This document shows, piece by piece, positions 26,558 through 32,984 of a DNA stretch of 64,000 nucleotides. Position numbers and translations under genes: made by a program. This stretch comes from UBA1858 sp045105615. GTDB lineage: Bacteria; Pseudomonadota; Gammaproteobacteria; UBA4575. Numbering within the stretch: the stretch's first letter is position 1; each line of letters opens with the position of its first letter. The notes beneath the pieces were generated by a model, which did no database searches, had not been told where the DNA came from, and saw nothing but the letters and a program-made list of their open reading frames with translations. The DNA is taken from the NCBI GenBank assembly GCA_045105615.1, contig JBGCDS010000010.1:44016-108015 (forward strand), read 5' to 3'.

Positions 26558-27031
26558 ATGAAAACAACCAATGTAATCACATTAATAATATTTTTATTGA
26601 CGGGGTGCGGTTTATCGAACTCAGAAATTGGTATGTGTTATCCACAGGGAAATCACTTAGATTTATTTACAGAGGAATTAGATAAGCGAGGCATTACCTA
26701 TACTAACGATGCTCAAAATCCTGAGTGTGTAAATATGATGAACATATCGGATGAAGATGTCCAAGAAATACAAGACTATGTTTTTGGAATTTCTCCACCA
26801 GCTAAATATAGTCGTGCATTTAAAATTTCAGGCTTTCTTGAGTCAACGAATGATCTTAGCGATCTAGAAAACATTGAATATAAGAATGATAATTTGCGTG
26901 CAATAAATATACTTGAGGAAAATGATATCAAAGTGAAAACTATGGTCTATTTTGGTACAGAGCATATTGTTTGGAATAAGAAGGACGATGTGCGAGTAAG
27001 AGAGTTGCTAAACTTAGAGCCTCCCAAATGA
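26558..27031 (+). CDS. Small putative lipoprotein, cargo gene
   Basis: A 157-aa protein with a lipoprotein signal MKTTNVITLIIFLLTGCG, lipobox LTGC with Cys at residue 17. The mature part is acidic and contains a stretch of short alternating segments (LDLFTEELDKRGITYT, then RAINILEENDIKVKTMVYFG). No known domain is evident. The ATG at 26558 is chosen because it gives a proper signal peptide; the frame is open from a TTG at 26528 inside repeat B. Its TGA stop is supplied by repeat C. Confidence 0.7.
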   Translation: MKTTNVITLIIFLLTGCGLSNSEIGMCYPQGNHLDLFTEELDKRGITYTNDAQNPECVNMMNISDEDVQEIQDYVFGISPPAKYSRAFKISGFLESTNDLSDLENIEYKNDNLRAINILEENDIKVKTMVYFGTEHIVWNKKDDVRVRELLNLEPPK

Positions 27032-27053
27032 CCGCTATTGAGCCGAAAGAAGA
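27027..27053 (+). repeat. Cassette-boundary repeat, copy C
   Basis: AATGACCGCTATTGAGCCGA followed by AAGAAGAC. The TGA at 27029-27031 is the stop codon of the lipoprotein gene. The match to copy B is exact over 19 bases. Confidence 0.6.
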
Positions 27054-27064
27054 CTACTTTATCC

Positions 27065-27394
27065 ATGGATAAAGATGAATTAATTGCAGAACGAGAATTG
27101 ATCTTCGTAGCACCTGACGGCTCAGAGACTTTCTCTAGCGTGCAGTTTGGTACGCCATATTTCACTGATGAGCATGGATGTTGTTGTGATTGGGAAATTC
27201 CAGGTATTGAGAAGCGTCGTTTTGCTGCTGGTGTAGATGGAATACAGGCAATTTTATTATCTATGTTAATGGTAGCGTCACACCTCGATAATAAAAGTGA
27301 TAAAGGTTGGAAGTTTTTGTGGCCTGATGATCGGTCGCAATCATCTGTCAGTGAATTATTTTCAGCTGAGCAGTTCAAAAAGTTAACTGAATGA
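27065..27394 (+). CDS. Hypothetical protein, DUF6968-like
   Basis: A 109-aa protein beginning MDKDELIAERELIFVAPDGS, with HGCCCDWEIPGIEKRRFAAG in the middle and GVDGIQAILLSMLMV after it. This layout resembles the DUF6968 family of small proteins, a tentative assignment from memory of the pattern. The ATG at 27065 is preferred; a TTG at 27038 inside repeat C would add nine residues. The stop TGA (27392-27394) lies in repeat D. No enzymatic motif is visible. Confidence 0.6.
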   Translation: MDKDELIAERELIFVAPDGSETFSSVQFGTPYFTDEHGCCCDWEIPGIEKRRFAAGVDGIQAILLSMLMVASHLDNKSDKGWKFLWPDDRSQSSVSELFSAEQFKKLTE

Positions 27395-27415
27395 CTGCTT
27401 TTGCGTCGGTAGCAT
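27390..27415 (+). repeat. Cassette-boundary repeat, copy D
   Basis: AATGACTGCTTTTGCGTCGG followed by TAGCAT. It shares AATGACTGCTTT with copy A. Its TGA (27392-27394) is the stop codon of the preceding gene, as in copy C. Confidence 0.5.
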
Positions 27416-27430
27416 TATCAAATTAAGTTA

Positions 27431-27447
27431 AGGGGACTTACGGGGGA
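27431..27447 (+). repeat. G-rich repeat pair near attR
   Basis: AGGGGACTTACGGGGGA, the same two G-rich units as near attL but in swapped order. TTACGGGGGA (27438-27447) is shared exactly with 21190-21199. It lies about 117 bp inside attR, as expected for an integrase arm site. Confidence 0.45.
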
Positions 27448-27563
27448 AATTTCAACAACCTCTGACAATAATTGACTACTATCCCCAATCAAACAATTAG
27501 GTTAACTTCTTGATTTTGATATTGGAGTTTATGGCGGTTGATGGTGACATGTTGCTCTTGGAT

Positions 27564-27618
27564 GATTCAAAATCCGGTTTCTTCGGAAGTGCGAGTTCGA
27601 TTCTCGCCCTCGGCACCA
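27564..27618 (+). repeat. Right attachment site (attR), displaced tRNA-Leu 3' end
   Basis: An exact 55-bp copy of 21080-21134, including anticodon loop, variable arm, T-arm and CCA. No 5' half of a tRNA precedes it, so it is a remnant and not a functional tRNA. It marks the right end of the element. Confidence 0.92.
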
Positions 27619-27714
27619 GGTCACGTCTATCATTCTCAAATAGACAACTAATCAGTTACTTGATCCGAATCACATGCATCAATCGCTTGCTCAAGCCATA
27701 TATGCAAAACCAAC

Positions 27715-27744
27715 TTCATTTCCAACCAACCGCCCAGATATAAT
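27715..27744 (+). promoter_or_regulatory. Putative tRNA-Arg promoter
   Basis: A perfect TATAAT (27739-27744) lies 19 bp before the tRNA. A weak -35 candidate TTCATT (27715-27720) is 18 bp upstream. This promoter lies outside the element. Confidence 0.5.
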
Positions 27745-27763
27745 ACTCACGAAGATAACATTT

Positions 27764-27840
27764 GCCCCGGTAGCTCAGCTGGATAGAGCGTCCCCCTCCT
27801 AAGGGGAAGGCCGTGCGTTCGAATCGCGCTCGGGGCACCA
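27764..27840 (+). tRNA. tRNA-Arg (anticodon CCT)
   Basis: A 77-nt cloverleaf with encoded CCA. GCCCCGG pairs with TCGGGGC. The anticodon arm TCCCC-CTCCTAA-GGGGA places CCT at 27798-27800, decoding AGG. The T-arm is GTGCG-TTCGAAT-CGCGC. Before insertion of the element this gene would have been close downstream of tRNA-Leu. Confidence 0.97.
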
Positions 27841-28242
27841 ACCAAAATTGGAAATAACAAAAAGTAAGACATTAAGTTATCTAACAACCTATACAACACC
27901 TGTATTCAAACATTTTACAATACTTGTCATTCCAAAAGGTGCTCACAAAATATTCGGTATAGTCAATTTTATGGCGCACCCAAACAAATAATATTATTAT
28001 AACTTACTGTTCTATATAAACTTTTATGCGCTCCTCTCCATTGGTAACTATTTAATCTATGTAATATTAATAACAACTCAGCAATAATGGTTAATTTTCA
28101 TACTATTGTTAGCCTCAACAATTGCTTTGCTTTAAAAAAAAGAATGCTATAAAGCGCTTCGTTACTTAAGAACAAGCGGTTAGTTTTGGCTGGAACTACT
28201 CGCAAAACTACTCAACATATAGCAAAGCCGAACAAATATATA
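27841..28242. other. AT-rich noncoding region upstream of the MarR gene
   Basis: About 400 bp without a convincing gene. The tRNA is followed by a short CCAAAATTGG palindrome. Near the right end an extended -10-like TGCTATAAA (28145-28153) could be the promoter of the MarR gene. Otherwise it holds only AT-rich sequence. Confidence 0.4.
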
Positions 28243-28713
28243 ATGAGCAAATCAAAAAAACTTTCACCCTCTGAGCTAAAGTCATTTACACGCTCGTTTC
28301 TTCAGTGCGGAGATCATTTACATACGCTCTGTCGACTTGAAGTCAACAATCGCCTAGCCAAGTATGACGTAAAATATAGTCAATGGTTAATATTAGATTG
28401 TTTAACCCAGGAACAAGTGGACAATCCATCTAAGGTCGCATCTCAGCTCGGCATGGAAAGAGCCACTGTCAGCCGTAGCTTAGACATTCTTGAATCTCGC
28501 AATTTAGTCAGTCGAACACACAACCTAGCTGATAGGCGTGTAGTAGAAATACAAGTCACAGCTCAAGGCAAGAAGATCGCACAGTTAGGTGTTCAACGCC
28601 TTGAGCAAATCGTTCAATCAGTAACCTCAGATCTATCTAGTAGCCAAATATCTGAAACATTTACGCTTCTCGATGTCATCAAAGATAATTTAAACCAAAA
28701 AATAGCACGTTAG
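28243..28713 (+). CDS. MarR-family transcriptional regulator
   Basis: A 156-aa winged-helix regulator. The recognition region VASQLGMERATVSRSLDILESRNLVSR (longer than shown motifs, about residues 68-94) is followed by the wing signature ADRRVVEIQVTAQGKK. N- and C-terminal helices would form the dimer interface. The ATG at 28243 gives a normal length; a TTG at 28186 would add 19 atypical residues. The next genes encode envelope-type proteins, and palindromes in the intervening 198 bp could be its operators. The ligand is unknown. Confidence 0.88.
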   Translation: MSKSKKLSPSELKSFTRSFLQCGDHLHTLCRLEVNNRLAKYDVKYSQWLILDCLTQEQVDNPSKVASQLGMERATVSRSLDILESRNLVSRTHNLADRRVVEIQVTAQGKKIAQLGVQRLEQIVQSVTSDLSSSQISETFTLLDVIKDNLNQKIAR

Positions 28714-28745
28714 ACGCATAGCCACTCCGTTGGCCCATCTCATAA

Positions 28746-28764
28746 CTATGCTGTTACAGCATAG
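28746..28764 (+). terminator. Hairpin after the MarR gene
   Basis: CTATGCTG-TTA-CAGCATAG is a perfect 8-bp stem with a 3-nt loop, 32 bp after the stop. No clear T-tract follows, so it may be a terminator of weak type or a regulatory hairpin. Confidence 0.4.
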
Positions 28765-28779
28765 GCATTGAATTCCCTT

Positions 28780-28814
28780 ACATCATTCAAGCTATACCTA
28801 AGTTAGAATGATGT
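28780..28814. promoter_or_regulatory. Inverted repeat in the MarR-OmpA intergenic region
   Basis: ACATCATTC (28780-28788) and GAATGATGT (28806-28814) are perfect 9-bp inverted copies with 17 bp between them. A second overlapping dyad is AATGAT/ATCATT (28807-28824). These could be regulator half-sites upstream of the BON-OmpA gene. Confidence 0.35.
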
Positions 28815-28884
28815 AGAGATCATTGCTTCTTGACCGCAAGCACGCAATACTTACACACATAACTAATAATAATAGAAAAACGAT

Positions 28885-28900
28885 AACTTGGCCCCAAGTT
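28885..28900. promoter_or_regulatory. 16-bp palindrome before the BON-OmpA gene, possible operator
   Basis: AACTTGGCCCCAAGTT has perfect 7-bp arms around CC. It ends 10 bp before the start codon. The size and symmetry fit a MarR-type operator, and a MarR gene lies next door, but no consensus is available to confirm this. Confidence 0.4.
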
Positions 28901-28910
28901 AATTACGCAT

Positions 28911-29774
28911 ATGCCTGAAAATACACCAAATAGACACACTCCATGCCCTCTATGGATATGGGCCATTTTACTCCTCGGCTTAATTTTGCTGTATCTACTC
29001 TATTCCCACGCAACATCAGAAAAAGCGCTTGAAATTCAACAGGATATCCAAACAAGAATCAGTCAAAGCCTGCTTGAATCAGAACAGACCAGCGCGGTTA
29101 AAGCTACCACTAATGGCCGCGATGTAACACTCAAAGGTAGTGTGATTAGCCAGGAGACACTCGCTACTGCAGAAAAAATTGCTAAGCGCACAGTAGGTGT
29201 TAGGCAAGTCATTAATCAGCTTACTACAGGTCAACAAGAGGTGAGTCCTGAGTCTGATGATACAGAGGCATTTTCTAGCGCAAAACTTGAGCCTATGCCG
29301 GATGAATTTGCTCCGTTACCAGCACTCAAGGCTAAAGTTGAAGCATTGCCTGATGAATTTGCGCCACTCGAAGATGAAGTCATGCAGAAAAGCGAAACTG
29401 TAGCGATTGAACAGGCACAGAAGAAATTCAATCAATTAGATTTTAGCAATATCACTTTCGAGAAAAACTCTGTAAAGCTCACACCTATTGCACAACAGAC
29501 ACTCGACAACGCGGCCAAAGCGTTACTTGAAAATCCCAGCGTAAAGATCAGTGTTGATGGTCATACCGACAGCTCGGGCAACCCTGAGCTAAATCTAAAT
29601 ATTAGTAAGCAGCGCGCTAAGTCAGTATTAGATTACTTAGTCAGCACTGGTGTTGATGCAACACGAATTGATGCGAATGGATTTGGAGATCAATTCCCAG
29701 TCGCACCCAATGAAACAAAAGCAGGTCGAATTAAAAATCGACGCATAGAAATTAAAGTTAAAAACGGAGAGTAG
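28911..29774 (+). CDS. Membrane-anchored BON-OmpA family protein
   Basis: A 287-aa envelope protein. One membrane segment (about residues 13-33, LWIWAILLLGLILLYLLYSH) is followed by a BON-like domain (about 40-103, containing VKATTNGRDVTLKGSV and ...GVRQVINQL). A linker repeats PDEFAPL twice. The C-terminal OmpA-like peptidoglycan-binding domain (about 175-287) shows ITFEKNSVKLTP, VDGHTDSSGNPELN and NRRIEIKV. The likely role is linking the inner membrane to peptidoglycan. The next gene starts 4 bp after its stop, so the two form an operon. Confidence 0.85.
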   Translation: MPENTPNRHTPCPLWIWAILLLGLILLYLLYSHATSEKALEIQQDIQTRISQSLLESEQTSAVKATTNGRDVTLKGSVISQETLATAEKIAKRTVGVRQVINQLTTGQQEVSPESDDTEAFSSAKLEPMPDEFAPLPALKAKVEALPDEFAPLEDEVMQKSETVAIEQAQKKFNQLDFSNITFEKNSVKLTPIAQQTLDNAAKALLENPSVKISVDGHTDSSGNPELNLNISKQRAKSVLDYLVSTGVDATRIDANGFGDQFPVAPNETKAGRIKNRRIEIKVKNGE

Positions 29775-29778
29775 TGAT

Positions 29779-31299
29779 ATGTCTTATCTTGTAGGCGAAA
29801 TGGGAGCCTACTTATTAGTTGCGGCAATTATTGGAGTACTAATAGGTTGGTTTTTAAGTCGATGCAAATGCAATAAAGCAATTGCCGAAATTGAATCTCA
29901 AAAACAAGCATTAAATACTGAGTTCACTTCTACAAAGAGCACCCTTGCTTTAAAAGAACAACAATTAACAGATTCTCAACACACTGTTGTTCAATTGCGT
30001 AGTGATGTAGCACTTGCCCAAGGTGAAGCCCACCTAATGACTTCGCGCTGGAATAGCACGTTAAAACAAGCACGCCAGGCACCTAACCAGTTAAAGTGGA
30101 TTAAATCTTTACAGACAAAATTAGCCAGCAAAAACACACAGCTTTCGCAAAATCGCAAATATGCAGAAGCGAAAGCCTGGGAAGCAAAGGTCACTAAAGA
30201 AAATCTTTCTAGGGTTCATAACAGACTCACCCAAGTTGACGCTAAAGTTGCCAACTTAAAAGATTGGGTTTCGGTTTTCCAGACCAAGCTAATGAAAACA
30301 AAAACAGACTATGGCCAGCTGCGTAACTACGCAACTGCCGCCGCACGAAGTGATCGTGCTTATAAAGACAATTTAACACGTGCGCATAACCGCCTAACTG
30401 AGATTGAAGGCAAGCAACAACCTTTACGCACTTGGATTCGTGTTTTCCAGACTAAGCTAATGAAAACAAAAGCTGATTACACTCAGTTGCGTAGCTATGC
30501 TGATAACATCCAATCATCTTTGAGTGCTAATGAAGATAACCTTAATCGCACTCACACAAGATTATCTGAAGTAACAAAAGAGCTTGCACAACTACGTGAT
30601 CGCAAAAATAATCCTATGCCTCCATTACCACCGGCTGCAGAAGTTAGCGATAACAAAACATTACGCTTAGTTGATCGCATTCGATTACTCGGCACCTCTA
30701 AGAAAGAGGTCTATGGGCGCATGCACAACCAAATTCGTGAAGCACGCTTAGAAACAATTGAAACAGAACGCGTACTTACCGATAGTTGCGAAGAAAAAGA
30801 TGCCATCATTAACGGCTTACGTACACAGCTACGTAGCGCTGAAAATAGAGCCCAAAAAGCCCCTGTTGTTCAATTAGATCAAAGCGTCAGAATCAAAGAA
30901 CTCGAGTCCGAGGTTGCCAAGTTGAACGCCGGCACTCACACGCAATCTGAACTTGAAAGTCAGCTGCGCGAGCATCGTTTCACTATTGACGCCTACCGCT
31001 CAAAATTGGACACAACAAAAAACCAGCTACTCACTCAAAGAGTCAACAGCATTGATAATCAGGATGACGCCATCCCTACACTGACGGACTCTGCCAGCGA
31101 TGATTTAAAACTAATTAAAGGCATCGGTCCAAAATTAGAAGGCATACTGAATGATCTGGGTGTCTACAAATTCTCTCAAATTGCAGCATGGACACAAAAA
31201 GACATTGATGAGATCTCTACTAAACTAGGCAGCTTCAAAGATAGAATTTCTCGCGATGACTGGGTAAAAAAAGCCCACAAATTAGATAAGAGCAAATAA
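29779..31299 (+). CDS. Membrane-anchored coiled-coil protein with C-terminal helix-hairpin-helix domain
   Basis: A 506-aa protein. An N-terminal membrane helix (about residues 8-24) is followed by a cysteine-bearing SRCKCNK turn and a long coiled coil. Residues 143-254 consist of two 56-residue tandem repeats sharing VFQTKLMKTK(T/A)DY, and a third partial copy follows. The C-terminus (about 440-500) has LIKGIGPKLEGILNDLGVYK, a helix-hairpin-helix motif of the kind annotated as NADH-subunit-E-like or flap-nuclease-like HhH. It is in an operon with the BON-OmpA protein. The function is unknown; a scaffold at the inner membrane is plausible. Confidence 0.8.
   Translation: MSYLVGEMGAYLLVAAIIGVLIGWFLSRCKCNKAIAEIESQKQALNTEFTSTKSTLALKEQQLTDSQHTVVQLRSDVALAQGEAHLMTSRWNSTLKQARQAPNQLKWIKSLQTKLASKNTQLSQNRKYAEAKAWEAKVTKENLSRVHNRLTQVDAKVANLKDWVSVFQTKLMKTKTDYGQLRNYATAAARSDRAYKDNLTRAHNRLTEIEGKQQPLRTWIRVFQTKLMKTKADYTQLRSYADNIQSSLSANEDNLNRTHTRLSEVTKELAQLRDRKNNPMPPLPPAAEVSDNKTLRLVDRIRLLGTSKKEVYGRMHNQIREARLETIETERVLTDSCEEKDAIINGLRTQLRSAENRAQKAPVVQLDQSVRIKELESEVAKLNAGTHTQSELESQLREHRFTIDAYRSKLDTTKNQLLTQRVNSIDNQDDAIPTLTDSASDDLKLIKGIGPKLEGILNDLGVYKFSQIAAWTQKDIDEISTKLGSFKDRISRDDWVKKAHKLDKSK
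30205..30600 (+). repeat. 168-bp (56-residue) in-frame tandem repeat
   Basis: Units at 30205-30372 and 30373-30540 and a partial third at 30541-30600 begin L(S/T/N)R(V/A/T)H(N/T)RL. The core VFQTKLMKTK is identical in the first two units. The repeat encodes a coiled-coil segment, so copy number may vary between strains. Confidence 0.8.
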
Positions 31300-31311
31300 C
31301 ATTTACTCTTC

Positions 31312-31349
31312 ACTTATTCAGAATTGGAAGCCTCTGATTCTGAATAAGT
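31312..31349. terminator. 13-bp inverted repeat between convergent genes, possible terminator
   Basis: ACTTATTCAGAAT (31312-31324) and ATTCTGAATAAGT (31337-31349) are perfect complements with a 12-nt loop. On the plus strand ATTTTC follows. It starts 13 bp after the HhH-protein stop and lies inside the last codons of the convergent gene. It could end the plus-strand transcript. Confidence 0.5.
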
Positions 31350-31730
31350 ATTTTCAAATACCTTCACGCCTTTATCATCCAAAATCATACGTGGTGCTGG
31401 GTTTATTCTATCGCTAGTCAGTTTCAGCTCATCAGCAGTCATCGTCATGCGATTACCGCCGGCACTTTCCATCACTAAGCCAGCCGTTCTTTTTTCGGCA
31501 TCTGTCACTTGCCAACTACCATAGATTGAACCTTGACCATCAATCAGCTCAAATTCTCGCGCTTTCACTTTATGTGCATAAACAATTTCTGAACCGCTGT
31601 CGACTGAAATAACGTCGTAGATTGAGTAACCCACCAATATAATAATTGCGATACGAGTATTACGTTGCAAAATCTCAATGGACTTCATGCGTTCTTCTAA
31701 ACTTTTATCGTGTTTTGTATTCTCCGACAT
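31314..31730 (-). CDS. Hypothetical single-span membrane protein
   Basis: A 138-aa protein with a charged N-terminus (KHDKSLEERMKSIEIL), one membrane segment at about residues 26-42 (RIAIIILVGYSIYDVISV) and a C-terminal beta-rich part (REFELIDGQGSIYGSWQV, then GNRMTMTADELKL). The short repeated beta patterns resemble outer-facing sensor or adhesion domains, but I recognise no family. It ends 14 bp from the convergent HhH-protein gene and is 18 bp downstream of the HAD gene on the same strand. Confidence 0.7.
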   Translation of the reverse strand: MSENTKHDKSLEERMKSIEILQRNTRIAIIILVGYSIYDVISVDSGSEIVYAHKVKAREFELIDGQGSIYGSWQVTDAEKRTAGLVMESAGGNRMTMTADELKLTSDRINPAPRMILDDKGVKVFENTYSESEASNSE

Positions 31731-31748
31731 TGAAATCTCCTAGCTTCT

Positions 31749-32462
31749 TTAATTATCACTTTTTATATTAAGTATTGCTTGCAGCTCAGTTAAACAATGA
31801 ACTACATAATGAGGGTTTTGACCTCCCGGCCAAGCTTGTCGTTTGCGATTAAACCAAACAGCTTTACATCCTGCATTGATTGCGCCGAGCACATCTGTCT
31901 GCGCAGAATCACCCACATGCATAATATTAGCTAATTCAACTTTTGCTAATTTAGCCGCTTGTTTAAACATCTTTGGATGCGGCTTACTGAACCCTACTAT
32001 TTCTGCGCTGACAACAAAATCGAAATGCTTGCCAACAGGAATTTGATCTAGTTGGGCATTTCCATTTGTTATCGCCCCCAAAACAAAATGCTGTTTCAAG
32101 CTCGACAAAATTGATTCGCTGAATTCAAACAGCTCGACTTGATTTCTGTAACGACGAAATAATTGCAAACCGTGCTCAGCAAACGCTTTGTTATATCCAA
32201 ATTCATCGCCAATTTCTAACAACGAGCAATATCTTAACTCAGTTACATTATGCGCGATGTCGGTACGACTATTCTGAAGCGCGACTCTTTTAGCTGCAAT
32301 ATCTTGTTGGGTGTAGGCATTACTCACCTGAGGATAATTTTTTTCAATCCATTGATAAAGTTTTAGCTCTGCGCGAACAATTGTTGGCTCAACTGGCCAG
32401 AGCGTATCGTCTAAATCCAATGTCACGCATTTAATCTGTTCAGTCTGAGTGCTTTTAGCCAT
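31749..32462 (-). CDS. HAD-superfamily hydrolase
   Basis: A haloacid-dehalogenase-fold phosphatase of about 237 aa. Motif I is TLDLDDTLWPVEPT near residue 14, motif II is GAITNGNAQ (Thr near 136), a lysine is in GFSKPHPKMF, and motif III/IV is GDSAQTDVLGAINAG. It resembles YjjG-type or phosphoglycolate-phosphatase-like enzymes; the substrate cannot be told. The ATG at 32462 follows the yjbQ TGA directly (TGATATG). An alternative ATG at 32480 would overlap yjbQ by 17 bp. Confidence 0.88.
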   Translation of the reverse strand: MAKSTQTEQIKCVTLDLDDTLWPVEPTIVRAELKLYQWIEKNYPQVSNAYTQQDIAAKRVALQNSRTDIAHNVTELRYCSLLEIGDEFGYNKAFAEHGLQLFRRYRNQVELFEFSESILSSLKQHFVLGAITNGNAQLDQIPVGKHFDFVVSAEIVGFSKPHPKMFKQAAKLAKVELANIMHVGDSAQTDVLGAINAGCKAVWFNRKRQAWPGGQNPHYVVHCLTELQAILNIKSDN

Positions 32463-32463
32463 A

Positions 32464-32910
32464 TCAGTTAACACATCCATGTATTGTTAATGTGATTTTA
32501 CGCTGATGGCCTCGATGCCTGTGTTCCCATAGATAAACACCCTGCCAAATTCCTAGTGCCAGCTCCCCCTGCGTGATCGGCAGTGTTAATTCTGTTTGTG
32601 TCATGACTGAACGCACATGAGCTGGCATATCATCTGCGCCTTCACAGGTGTGGATAAATATCGGGTCACCGTCAGGCACTATTTTCTGCATAAACGACTC
32701 TAAATCCACTCTCACATCCTCATCTGCATTCTCACAAATCATCAGCGAGGCACTCGTATGATGTATAAACGCATGACAAACACCCATATTTATCTCTGCA
32801 GTACGCACAACAGCTCGAATATTCTGAGTGATTTCAGTTGTACCTCGGCCTGGTGTCGTAAATTGTAGGGTTTGCTGGTAATAGCTGACATTTTTAGACA
32901 TTGTTTTCAA
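32464..32910 (-). CDS. yjbQ: YjbQ family protein (UPF0047)
   Basis: A 148-aa member of UPF0047, whose E. coli member YjbQ has weak thiamine-phosphate synthase activity. Landmarks are CHAFIHHTSASLMICENADE (His cluster and ENAD), and the C-terminal LGIWQGVYLWEHRHRGHQRK. A second ATG four codons in is possible. It is the first gene of a pair with the HAD hydrolase and is divergent from ispG with about 75 bp between them. Confidence 0.92.
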   Translation of the reverse strand: MKTMSKNVSYYQQTLQFTTPGRGTTEITQNIRAVVRTAEINMGVCHAFIHHTSASLMICENADEDVRVDLESFMQKIVPDGDPIFIHTCEGADDMPAHVRSVMTQTELTLPITQGELALGIWQGVYLWEHRHRGHQRKITLTIHGCVN

Positions 32911-32984
32911 ATCTAGCTTCGTTTCAACCGTCGATGTTAGTTACACTATGCACCACTACATAGTAATCACAAAATCCACACACT

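Larger units (their letters stand above)
21135..27563. mobile_element. Integrative element of about 6.4 kb in tRNA-Leu
   Basis: The region is bounded by exact 55-bp repeats of the tRNA-Leu 3' end. It contains a tyrosine integrase, an excisionase-like HTH protein, a winged-helix-like protein, a DUF5681 protein, a Clp-fold proteinase and several small unknown genes. No capsid, tail, large terminase or conjugation gene is visible, so it is not a complete prophage or ICE. It may depend on a helper for transfer. G-rich repeats near both ends and upstream of the integrase look like integrase arm sites. Without it, tRNA-Leu would lie about 145 bp from tRNA-Arg. Confidence 0.9.

Noticed and set aside
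26079..27415. Integron gene-cassette array
   Set aside because: The repeated motif lacks the attC core pattern (inverse core RYYYAAC with complementary ends), and no integron integrase is near. The row is described as cassette-like only.
27510..27743. A 77-codon plus-strand frame across attR
   Set aside because: It runs through the displaced tRNA-Leu end and the junction of element and chromosome, so it is a chance frame.
28186..28242. TTG-initiated extension of the MarR protein
   Set aside because: The extra 19 residues are not typical of MarR proteins, and the internal ATG gives a normal length.
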